Below are positions 34,752 through 47,500 of a stretch of 64,000 nucleotides of DNA, piece by piece. Both the position numbers and the translations under genes were made by a program. Below the pieces are notes generated by a model. The model was not told where the DNA came from, made no database searches, and saw only the letters and a program-made list of their open reading frames with translations. Origin of the DNA: Morella rubra (lineage: Eukaryota; Streptophyta; Magnoliopsida; Fagales; Myricaceae); assembly GCA_003952965.2 (NCBI GenBank), contig CM025856.1, positions 18,495,218 through 18,559,217 on the forward strand. The letters are read 5' to 3'. Position 1 is the first letter of the stretch; each line of letters opens with the position of its first letter.

Positions 34752-35575
34752 ATATAACTTTGTGCCATGCCCTATAGACCAGAATGTTAAGCTAAAGTGC
34801 AATAAAGAAACCATACACAATTTAACATATACTGACATTTTATCAGAACCAATGCACACAATTAAGGCCATTCAAATCAAACAAGAACATTGAATACTCG
34901 AGAAAAACTACGTTTGCTGACTAACCGGACAGTTTCAAGTGTCATGTTTTGTTCCATCAGAATGTATACAGCAAGATGCCAAGATGATGGGAGACTTTCA
35001 TAATTTGAAGTCCTGTATTTCGTTACTGGTACTTACACTGAAAATAATATATAAATATATATATATATAGAGACATTGGTAAGTTATTATATATATATAT
35101 ATAAAGACATTGGTAAGTTTTTCTAAATATATATAGATGAGAACCGGAAAAGAAAAGAGGTTTGTATTTGTTGAAGATTTTTGTTTATCTTGCATGCTGG
35201 CGCTCCGTGTGGCCACATAGCTTCTATGCTTTTTTTTTTTTCTTTTTCCAAGTTCACGTAGCTTCAATGCGAATGGAAAAGTGCATGGCTAAAGAATAGG
35301 TCGAAAAATCTGGACTAATATCATCGATAAATACAATAAATATTTTAAAACAAACCATGCTGTTTTCTGGTCCTTTTTTTTTTCGTAAAAAAATAATGTT
35401 TCTGGTCGGTATTTGCTGTCATTAGCCACATAAATTCTAACGACTTCAGCATCAATTTTCGGTTGAGTATTATCCGATTGTTAACAATTTGTAAGAAATT
35501 CCCTACCGTCGTCGCGCCAAGAAATCTGCGTTTCACATGTAACGGCAGCACGGCCAGCACATGATTTTCCCGCGG
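34752..35575. other. Upstream region of the PP2C-kinase gene with AT microsatellite
   Basis: AT dinucleotide runs occur at about 35,048-35,068 and 35,087-35,103, separated by a repeated phrase 'agacattggtaagtt'. No clear TATA box is placed close to the likely start. The 5' untranslated region probably lies within about 35,400-35,575, which becomes less AT-rich near the ATG. Confidence 0.45.
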
Positions 35576-38500
35576 ATGCTTCAAGCATTCAAATTTCAGC
35601 TATTCCTCATAGCGTTTCTGGCATACGCGACGACGCGCTGTTACGGAGAATCTTCGACGTGCTTGACGGTGTACAAGGAAGGCGGTGCTCCGGCGGTTTT
35701 TCAATCCCCAAAATGTCCCCGCTGGAAACTCTCGAATTACGGTTCCGATCCACGGACCATAACCACTACCGCAGCGCGTTGCCAATCCGCGGTGCTTCAA
35801 GGCCGTCGGAAGTCGCAGGAGGATCGCACCCTCTGTGCCCTCGACATTCGGATTCCCTTCCCTGGTGCCACGCACACTCTCTCTGCTAGGGTTTTGTAAA
35901 AAATGTGATTTAATTGTATTTCGTATGATTTATTTAATTCCAGAAACGGATATCGTGACTTCAGAAATTTTTTGATGCTGAAGTAGGTATGCTAGGGGTT
36001 AAGGAGGTTATAGTCAGCATTGTGGCAATTTTTGATGGTCATAATGGTGCTGATGCCAGTGACATGGCTTCCAAGCTTCTATTGGAGTATTTTGTTTTGC
36101 ATACATATTTCCTTCTGGATGCAACGTTTTCGAAGAAAGCCGATGGAAGATTTCTGGATAATAGAGACTACGATGTTGTTTTCCGAGTGCTTAATTGGGA
36201 TGAAAGAACTACTAGGTTAGCATGATTCCGATCTTGGAAAGTGTTTTTGTGTATTAGTACTATCGTGTCAATATTATTATCATGTTGTGGAACATCCTCT
36301 ACCTATCACGACTTTTGCAATTTGCATCTCAAACTATTAAACTCGACACTTCGCACTCCAAACAACCAATATGTCACCATTAAAATCAATAAAAAAATTG
36401 TGACACGAGGCACAATCTTAATAATCAAATTGTAACATGGGGTGCAAAGTGTAAGTTTACTAGTAGTTTGGAGAGCAAAATGTCGAGTTTGGGTGTAAAT
36501 TGCAAAAGCACTGTATTTAGAGGGAGCAAAAAATGTAGTAATTTCCCCTATCATGGTTTATTTTGTTTGCTTGATCCTTGGTGTATTATACTTTTACTAG
36601 TTTCGTTTGCATGATAGAGTACTTTAAGAGCAATCTAAGCAATATGCTGAACTGCAAATTTTAACATAAAACAATCTTATCTGAAAAACACTTGTGAAAA
36701 AAAAAATCATAGAAATGCATGGTGGACAGGTCTTTTGTACCATGCACCTGGATAGAAGGAGGTCCTGCATCATTCTATTTCAAAATTTGTAGGATTATTT
36801 TAAAAAAAAAGCATTTTCATTGTTTTGTAAACGATACTGTAGTTTTCGGAGTATCTATGGAATGTGTTGGCCATGTGTGCACTCTGCTAATCATACGGCA
36901 GTTATTTTTTAAGCTACTTATCTGGTTCATTTTTTCCTTCCCCAAGTTAGTCTTTAACCGTGAAACTTCTAATTTGTTACTTTGCTTTCATATTGCAAAT
37001 GACCCTGCTTTTATATTTCTAATTGGGGGAACTTGTTGATTTGTATCCTTGATTGTGAATGCTTTTATAGGTTAAAGTATTCATGGCCAGTGGATTCTGA
37101 TGATGCTCTTCACTTAGAAATTTTAAAGGAAGCGTTGCTGAGGGCAATCCATGATATTGATGCCACTTTTTCCAAGGCAAGTTCAATTTTATGTTTCTTT
37201 GCTCATTTCAGGATGTCTGTGCTTCTGCTCTTAAGTTGACATTCAATCTGTTGAGCCATGAAGGAAGCATCTAGAATGAATCTTGATTCCGGTTCTACGG
37301 CCACAGTCATACTGATAGCAGATGGTCAAATTTTAGTTGCTAACCTTGGAGATTCAAAAGCTTTTCTGTGCTCCGAAAAATTCCAGTCTCCTACAGAGGC
37401 TAAAGGTTAGAATACTTTTGACTTGACTTATGCACATGTTCTTACCATAAGATGTTCGGAAGGTGGGGTGATGTTTGCAGATATTCTTGTCTGATTACTT
37501 GAATATACAATTTTCTCAAAAGGTAAAACTTTATGAAAGTGATAGTGCTCGTGGATTGCAGCCACTGTAATAAGGTTATACAGGCAGAAACAACATGACA
37601 GTGCTATTTCACGTGTAAGAGATTATGAAAACTTCAAAGTGGCTTCGTCCAATGGTCTGGCAGTGTTTCACGTTAAGGAATTGACCAGAGATCATCATCC
37701 AGACAGAGATGATGAAAGGATTCGGGTGGAAACTGCTGGTGGCTATGTTCTTGAGTTGGGTGGTGTGGCCCGAGTAAATGGCCAGCTGGCTATTTCCCGA
37801 GCAATTGGCGATGTATACTTTAAAAGGTTAGGTTCTCAAACAGCAAAAAATATGCGGATTTGGAATCAGATTATTTGGACAGAAAGCTTTCTCTTGTTGT
37901 ATGAGTATTTGCACTTTTTAATATTAATTTTTTGTTATTTGGCTAAAGCCTAATTGATTCTTAAAACATTTCACGTGGTTTGTAAAATCAGTAACTAACA
38001 TAGTTTTTGTTGATAATCCCAAAAAATAAAAATAAAAGGAAGAGAAAATAAATAGTGAACATAGCCTTTTGAGAGAGGGAACCGGCAACTGAAGCAGGAG
38101 GGCAAGTGGCTGATCTAGTAGCCACTGATGGGCTGGACTAGCACTCTGAAGATAGCCACTGATGGATGGAATTTTCTGTATGCTGTTGTTTTGCTCAGTG
38201 TTTTGTTGACCTGGGAATTTTTTCTGTTGATCAAGGTTTTTAGCTCCATCAAAAATAATGAATGTCAAAAACGTTTTCCAAAATACATTTAGGTTGAAAC
38301 ACCTATATTAATCTGAAGCACATTTCATGTCTAAACAACTCAATTGAAGCCATTATGACTTCCAAAAGAACTACCAATGAAGGCTTTTTAACTTCAATTT
38401 CTTTTGTTGTCTGTTATGCTCATTTGACTTTGCACAAAAAGCTATTTAGAGAAATTCTGATTTAGAAATGGTTGAACTATTACCAGGTACGGTGTTATAT

Positions 38501-41500
38501 CTGCACCAGAGGTGACAGATTGGCAACCTCTGACTAAAAATGATAGCTATCTGGTGGCTGCATCTGATGGCGTTTTTGAGAAGTTGAGCCTGCAGGATGT
38601 TTGTGATTTATTGTGGGAAGTTCACAGTCGTGGTACCCCGAGATTAAAAGTTTCTCCTTCATGCTTGTATTCGTTAGCTGACTGCATAGTAAACACTGCC
38701 TTTGAAAAGGGAAGTCTGGATAATGTGGCAGCCATTGTGGTTCCCTTGGGATCTACAGGTTTTTCTGAAGATTTTCTGAAGGAACGGGGAGTTGTAAAGG
38801 GGGACACAGATTTGATAGCAACAGAAGTGCAAAGGTTCAGTTATGAACCTGCAGGTGACTCTTCCTGCTTTTGAACCTTCTTATAGATGATAGATTGCAT
38901 TCGCATGGACATAAGCATTTCAGTTTCTATGAGAACCACTGACACATCTTGAATGCAGAACTTCAGAAGTCTTTTTCCCTGGGAAAGCCATGGTCATTTT
39001 TGCAAAATTATAGCGTGGGGATTTTGCTGGGTCAGGGCTTTGAAAATGGTCAAGTGAGAGCCAACTTTGAGTGGGTTTAAAATTTCATACCTTTGTTCTT
39101 GAATTTTTATTGTTATGTACTTTGCTTCATTCAAGTTCATCATCAAATGAATTAGAGGTCGAAAATGGATGGTTTACCTCAGTTGATGTGGATTTTGGGT
39201 TTCCTAGAAGCGTATAAAATAGAAGGTAAACGAGATAACCACTGTCTTGATTTTTGTAATTTGTGTCTGTTATTGTAACTTCATGGATCTCAATTCGATT
39301 TTTTCCAGTTTGGTTCCACCAATTCCTGAGTCTTGTCTGTGTGAGTCACATGGGCATGTGTTTTGGGCATGCCTGTCTTTTAGATGTGTTTGTGATCTTG
39401 AATCTTTTGCATTCATTTATGTGGGGACATGCCTTATCAAAAATCTGTGTGGTGGCTTGGTATTGACCAGTGTTAGTGTAATTGGGACCATGCCAAGAAC
39501 TTATAATTGAATGATTACATAGTTTTCTAGTTGCATTGTTGTTTCGTTGCATATGCACAGGAATTGTGATGATTGTTATCTGCTACGGTACTCATCATTA
39601 CTTTTGTCACCCTGATTAGATGATGACATCAGCTCTGCTCTAGTGGATTTGAAGCATGCTCATCCAGTTGTGGCCAAATTTGAAAGGTTATTGGTAAGTC
39701 TGTAAGTGTAGAATTTTTCGTTCTCTCTTTTAATTTCATATGTTGCTTTGTAAGGAAATGAATGAATTATTGTCGCCATTGTTGCTTGTATAACTTTGTA
39801 AACATGTAAAATAATCTGGGACAAATTCCTCATGTGTGATAATTGGTTTTAACTAATGATTATGGCTTTGTTATCTATGGCCATTACTTTTGGAATCATA
39901 TGACTCTGCATTTGGCAATTAACAGAGGCCCTTTAGTAATTTTTCTATCATCTAGTATGGTTAATAAAATCTTATATGGTCAAAAAGGAAAAGGTCCCTC
40001 ACATCAGCAAGATAACAATTTGGACAAACTAACAACTTATCTTTCTGTAAATTGTACAATGCCTTGTATAAAGGGTTGAAATACATCTTGCGTAGTTAAT
40101 TATTTTGATTCATTGTGTATGGCCATTTGGTTATTTTGTGTGGTTGATTGTTGCTGTTGAGCCAAGTAGAAGTTTCTGGAGGAATATTGTTCGAGTTCTT
40201 GCCATTGAGAGAAGATGATTGACTACCTAGTCAAGGTCATTAAAGTTTGTTGCTTAATTGATGGAGAACAGTTCAAAGTACAAGTGTTGAGGTCATATGT
40301 TGAGATCATCAGTGAATAATGTGGCTTCCACTATCAGTACAGGGAAAGGTTTGAATCAACCATAATGGGTGCATTTTTTCCTCTAGGTCAAAAGGAAACA
40401 TGGCAATTTTGGCTGTTTTCATTTATATGAGAACCTTGATGAAGCCATGGAGTACCCATTGCAAGCTCTAAATGATGACCTGACTCAGGCTCTACCTGAG
40501 CCACTTGATCAACATTGTGGTAAGTAAAGATATCTTCTTTAATGAATGGTGTGTGCTTTTTGCGGCCTTATATAACCTAGACTCCTGTGGTCATGTGATT
40601 GCTTAAGTTGGATTGGAAGCCTGCCAAGTTACTCTACATCTTTTTTTTTTTTTTTCTAGATCAATATGTAAGTCTCCTATTTGAATTCCTCTCCCTCTGC
40701 TGCAATGTTATGATGCTAGCTAGATAGATTCACCCATTCATAATCTTAATGCAAATACTATACGGTGCTTCAATAATTTGGATTGTGATACTAATACACC
40801 TTTGTGTTTTATGCTTGTTAATAACATTTATCTAAGAGCTAATTTTTGTTGCTCTAATGTTGATTTTAGGCGGACCTCTATATTCCTATAATGAGCAGAA
40901 CATGTGCTTCAACCTTGGTATGACTGTTGAAGGAACTAAAGAGGAATGCATAAATCCTGAAGGCTTTGCTAGTTTCCTTGGTCTGCTTGAATCGATTCCT
41001 CTCCATGATACTAGTTCAGGTTATGGATGGTTTGAGTATGTAATGCCAGACTTGAGGTACATTTTCTTCAATTTATTTTTCTTCCTTTATAAACTTCAGC
41101 TGTATGAAGCCTATATATGTTTTTGTGAGATTTTAGTTTCCTTTCACATGATATTCATACTTGTCACTAACAAAGAAAAAAAAAAAAAATTCCAAACTGA
41201 TTAAATGTACAAATCTGCACGTGATGCACATCTGTTATGTGAATTGAAGTATAAAATCATGCTATCACATTTTTGGTCATCACCATAATGTCTGTGAGGC
41301 ACTTTGTGTGTTCTTGTGTGATGATTTTTTGTTTTGTTTTACTGTTAAGTTTATCTCATGGGGTATGTTATTGAACAATTGGCATCTGTGACACTTGATC
41401 TAGATGATCCCTATACTCGAACCAAATCATACAATAATAAGCTTGGAAAAGTAGTAGGTGCAAGAGCCTTTTGCCCACTCCGGGGGGAGGGGAGACCCTA

Positions 41501-44500
41501 ATGATCTGAATGTATTCTTTCTGGGGCAAATGCAAATTGACTAATAAACCTCCGAAAAGGTGATAGTCTGAAAAATGTCGGCTGAAAAACAAACTAACAA
41601 TAATAATAATATTTATAACAACACTAATAGTACTAGTAATAACAACAGAAATATTAATAATGATAATGTGGGTTAAAGACTGCTAGTTTTTCACAGCAGG
41701 GACCTCACCAGTTTCAGTGAAAATAGGCGAAATAATATTACAATACAAAGACATTTTACATAAATGCAGTCACAAGGAAATAACCTTGTGCAGAGATGTA
41801 CAAAATGAGTTATCTATCAAGCTTTTATTGCACCAATATTTGAGTGATATGTTGGTGGTATTATTCATGATGTGCTGAAATGAGGGCTGCCCAATGGTGA
41901 TTGTGTGCTATTCTTGCTTACTAACGCATTACACGTTCAAGTAAGGTTAATATGGACCAGTTATGGTCTGGTATGTTCACTGTATGCGAACCAACTTGAT
42001 AGAAGATGATCACTTTTCTATTTATGCTTCTTTTCACTGTTTTGTGATTACATGCATGTTATAGCCCTTCTTTATGTTCTTTGAGAAGAGACCTGTCGAC
42101 ACTGTCCTTTCGTGGTTGTTAGGTACACCCTGAAGAAGAGGTTTGCTCGTGGATCATATGGTGAAGTATGGTTGGCTTTTCATTGGGATTGTTGGCATGG
42201 GACCAATGGTTCAAACTTTAACGGCAAAAACCATAATATCTCTTCTAGTTCTTTTCATTTCGACTCAAATTATAGTTCATCTACTCATAACTGTCGGGCT
42301 GATTCTTCTGAGGAGAACTTGTTTATTTTGAAACGAATAATGGTAATAGTTCTTATTAACTATAATTGAATCCTATCTTCTGCAGTTGGATTCTTGATGT
42401 CTATTCACTCCTCAACAGTTTTATCCTCAATGTTGTACATATAAAGATTATAGCAAGAATGACTATTTTCTTTCAATGAATAGGTAGAGAGAGGAGCCAC
42501 TGTTTACTTAAGCGGTCTGCGGGAGAAGTACTTTGGTGAAGTTTTTTTAAATGCCTCTGAATGCCTTAGCAGTTTGGTCTCAGCTGGAATATCAAATAGT
42601 GTTGTTGAAGAATCAGGAGTGGGTTTATCTGATCGATTGGAAAGCAAGGAATCAACGATCCATGAAAACACATGGAGTTTTGAAAATGTATTTCTCCAAA
42701 GAGCTACAAATGAAGAAGGCCTGAACCATATTGCAAGATATGTAGAGTCTTTTGAATCTCGATCTAATGAAATCTGGCTTGTATTTCGCCATGAAGGTGT
42801 GTCCTTGTCGAAGCTTATGTATAGTGTGGAAGATGCAGATGATAATGCTGACAAGATTGGAAAAGTAAAACATGTTCAGATGTTGCATCCCTCAAAATGG
42901 TGGCATTGGTTGAAGACTACAGAAGCAGGACAAGAGGAAATGCGCAATCTTATATGGCAGTTGGTATGTCTGCATAACAGGTTTCAGATTGTTATACTAT
43001 CATGAGCTTTTTGGCTGCCTAGCCAAGTTGTATTTCTTTCCCTCTATCCACCCCCCCCCCCCCCCCCCCACCCCCGGCACCTTTTTTTTTTTTTTTCAAT
43101 TATTGCTATTGTAGAAGTGTTTGCTTTGCTTGTGTTTGATAAGATTATCTATGCTAAGCTTATTTTTTCCTTTTTTTAATTCATTGAAGTATGTTTCAAA
43201 AGTTTGTCTTTGAATTAGGTATTCCAAATGTTTTCACTTTTTTTAGCGTCTTTTTTCTGTTGCACTGTTTAGTTGCCTAATGTTTATCTCTTCTTTGATG
43301 TGCTCAGTTGTTGGGAATCAAGTCCTGTCATGACCGCAACATCACCCACAGGGATATCAAACCTGGTGAGGACATCATTGCCGTGTGTGTGTCTTGTCAT
43401 AATATCACTTGAGAAATCAGTTGGCTACCAGTGATTGATTCAAGCTCCTTTGATCCATCTTTTTTCGCCTGTTGGTCAATTTACGTCTTTATTCTCACCA
43501 ATATTTGCCTGTTATTTGGTTACGGGAATAATTAACAGGAAACAAACTGACATCTTGTGGCATAATTATGCCATTTTGACAGTCTATCTGTTTGCAAGCA
43601 TATCAAACATAAAAATATATATATATATATATATTTACACACACACGATATCTTATAAAATGTGTGCTTAAATTTTTGGACTTGCTTCCATTCTATAATT
43701 GTCGTTCATGTCTATTGGAAGATTGCACTTTTGTGGCTCTATGCCTCCCGAACATAGACGCAAACCAATGTCAAATTTTTGGTTATTTGTTTTCCATAAT
43801 TTTCTTTTATTATGAGGTTACATTACTTGATTGCGAGGATTAATATTTGGCTGAATATTCTAACATTACGCTTCTATATTTGAAAGAGAACATGGTCATA
43901 TGCTTTGAAGATCAGGAGACAGGTAGATGCCTAAAAGGATGTCCAAATGGAGATAAGAATTTCACCACCAAAATGTAATGTATAGTGTTTAACTTGACAT
44001 TTGATGTTTTGTTTAAATGTCATAAGCTTCTAGTCATTGATTATGATATGCATGCTTTTGATGAGCTTGTGTTTTTGTTTTTGAAAATTTGATTGGAGCT
44101 CTATTTCCTCTATTTTGCCTTTAATAGTTTTGCTTGGAATGTAGTCTTTTACAAGGTTTATTTTACAGCGAATCATAGTAGCACATAACCCAGAAATATG
44201 TATGTATGCAAGGATGGACCCATGTGTTCTATTAGTGGACAGCTTTATCATGTTTGTTAAGTATAAATTGCTGATGTCTTTTATCAGACTGAGCAAAAGT
44301 CTTAAAAAGAGACCTATCCCCCCTTTTTGTCTAAGCTTCTAGTCATTGATTATAATATACACGCTTTTGATGAGCTTCTGTTTTTGTTTTTTGAAAAATT
44401 GATTGGAGCTTTATTTCCTCTATTCTGCCTTTAATAGTTTTGCTTGGAAAGTAGTCTTTTACAAGGTTTATTTTACAGCAAGTCATAGTAGCACATAACC

Positions 44501-47500
44501 CAGAAATATGTATGTATGCAAGGATGGACCCATGTGTTCTATTGGTGAACAGCTTTATCATGTTTGTTGAGCATAAATTGCTGATGTCTTATATCAGACT
44601 GAGCAAAAGTCTTAAAAAGAGACCTATCCCCCCCTTTTCCCCATTACCTCTCTCTTTGTTTTGTGCATTGAAGAAACTCATCACCTGTGCTAGAGCTTCC
44701 ACTTGGCCTTGTAGAACCAAATTGTTAGTGTAATAGTTCCAATTCGGAGGTTTTCTTTCCCAATTAAAGTCCCATTTCTTTGCAATCTTCAATTGGAGGT
44801 GATTGTATACAGGGTTCTAACTTAAATTTGACCATTGGCTGGGATACTTCAATGGTGAAGGTTGTGTTAAATTCCCCATGGTGAAGAAGGGTTGTGTAGG
44901 CTAAGTTTCTTTTTGGACAGTATATAATACGTAAATGATTGTAAATGATTAGGAAGTTCTAATAATAACTACGACTAGTCCTTACGTATCCCAGTATTGT
45001 ACTGTTATGTCTACACTATTTCCTAAAAAGACTAGTCATACTTACAAAAGGAGCTCTTTGGAATGAGTTATAATGCCATGTTCATGTGGTCCCTACCAAT
45101 AGGGGACTTGGCACGTATAAAACGCCTTTACAACAAACTACGAATTGTGGGACTCAGTACAGTGGCTTCACAATCTGGGGATCACATTACCATTGTTTCC
45201 TCATTATCCCATCATGTTGTAATGTCTTGTATGTCAATGCTAACAAACCTGTGGTTTGCTGGTCAATGGATCCGTTGGTATAACAAATAGACCTACTTCC
45301 TAAAAAGGTTAGTTCCTGTTTTACACATTTTCTGAACCCAAATTACGTGGACTGGGTTGGTCCTCACACTATGCTTTTGCTGGTTTGACTGTTTTGTTTG
45401 GGCTCAATATGGAGAGTGGCTGGCTGGCTGTCACCAGAAAAGTACTTTACTTCTAATCATTATTGGCTACAAATGTATGCTAATACTTCGTTTTTTAAGG
45501 TGCTTCTTTTCTCTCCCAGGTAGTGTTTTGTCTAAATTATGGTAATCCACGTTCTGTAGGAGTTAGTTTGCATTTGCTGTAGGGAGGTGGGGTCTGGGGA
45601 AGGGATGCGTTTATGTATTCTTTGTAATCGCCTTTGCCTGGTTATATGAGTTAGCAATTATGATTGGGTAATGATATTTAATATGCTTGTAATGACATTT
45701 CCTATGTTGTAATTTAATTCAGTTGCCCACCCCACAAATCCTGTTTCTTTTTCTTCTTGGTCTGTTTTAAAGTGTTCTCTGTGTAGTATGTAGATCTATG
45801 TATTTAGAAGGAAAATGTTCTACGACGACCTTTCAAAACCTTTCGTGTCCAGTGGTGACGTTTTCGTCTGTGATTATTCTTAAGCTCTGGAACTTGTTGC
45901 ATGCTGTTTTTATCTGTACTGGCATCCCCCTAATTTGTTTTCTATTATGTAGATGCACAGTCCCTTCTTCCCCACTCCTACAGTTGGCCTTATTGTAATT
46001 AAAAAAATGAATCTTCAGGTTGTGGCTTTTGCCTTTATATACCTGTAAGGATTCCTTTCTGCAACAAAAAGAAATGAGTGGTAATTCAAAAAAGCAAGAT
46101 TATTGTGCATCCTTGAAAATTTCCTTATGTGCTTGTCTGATGTATGATAATGTCACTGGCACTGACTCTTTCCCTTTTTTCCCCCTTATCCTTGTTGCAA
46201 TATGGATTTAATCCCTGTTTCTCCAATTGATTAGGCGCATTATTGACTTCGGTAGTGCAATAGATGACTTTACAGTAAAGCATCTTTATGGTTCTACTGG
46301 ACCTTCTAGGTATCTCTGTTCTCTTGGAGGCTTTTTACTATTTCTGTCTCTATGTTTTATCATCTCAGTAAATGTTGTGATGCATATATTTAATTTTTGG
46401 GCTACTTCAGAGCTGAACAAACTTCAGAATACGCTCCACCTGAAGCTCTGCTTAATGCAAGTTTCTACCACGCGCCAATAACCACAACTTTGAAGTATGT
46501 TAGTCTTGACTACAAGCAATGTAAAAATCAGCTTTCTTTGTCCATTTCAAGAATTTGTGACATTGTGTAACCTACTGCTGCATGCACATCTTCATTGGTC
46601 TGTATTTAATGTCATTTATATTGTCGGACTGATGGTCATCATTTCTTGCTTTATTTGACAGGTATGATATGTGGAGTGTTGGTGTTGTGATGTTAGAATT
46701 GATCTTAGGATCACCTAATGTTTTTCAGATTAGTGCTTTAACACAGGCTCTTTTAGACCACCATCTCAAGGGTTGGAACAGAGACTTGAAAGAGCTTGCA
46801 TATAGGTGAGTCTTCCTCTTGAGAAGATTTTAGGAATATTAAATAATCAAATTTTCTTGAGAAGAACTTTGAATAGCTCTCATTGATAGTATTGCATCTG
46901 TTCTGTCAGTATAATGTTCCATATTTGACGTTATGGTTAGGTGCTGGCCAGCATTAAATGTCACCACAGCTGTGTAGCTAATAGCATAGCTTACCGTATA
47001 TAGGTTTACCATTTATAGCTTAGTAGATATTTGTACAGTTAATAGGTCTTTAATAGCCTTCATACACAGATCAATCTGTGTTTGTAACAGCAGATCTTTA
47101 AAAAAACAGATTGTACAGCCCTTCTATATAATGAAGCACTCTCAACATAGAGAGACATTCAGCCATTTTGACATGTTCACCCATTGTCCTGCATGAAAAA
47201 TAAGTTTTGGTAGACTGCAAGTTCTGCTGTCGAGATGATGCTCTGATCTGCATGCGAGCTCTCTGGCAACTTGCAGTAATCAACGAGATTACTACATAGT
47301 AGCCTCACTTGATGATACTAAAATCAAATATGTCAGAATGCAAAGAAATGCTGAGGCACAATTGATAGCTTATTTTGTGATAAGCGTTGAGCAGAAAATG
47401 ACAATTCATTTATATTGGGAGAAAATACACTTTTCACATAAGAATTACGATAGGTTTTGCACTTTGCACCCTAAACTACTATGTTTGAGACATTGCATCA

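Noticed and set aside
35600-35875. Minus-strand frame opposite PP2C exon 1
   Set aside because: It is the shadow of a GC-richer coding exon and has no domain.
44030-44561. Two similar minus-strand frames as a tandem gene pair
   Set aside because: They are the translation of the intronic 309-bp duplication, with no domain and no own splice or promoter signals.
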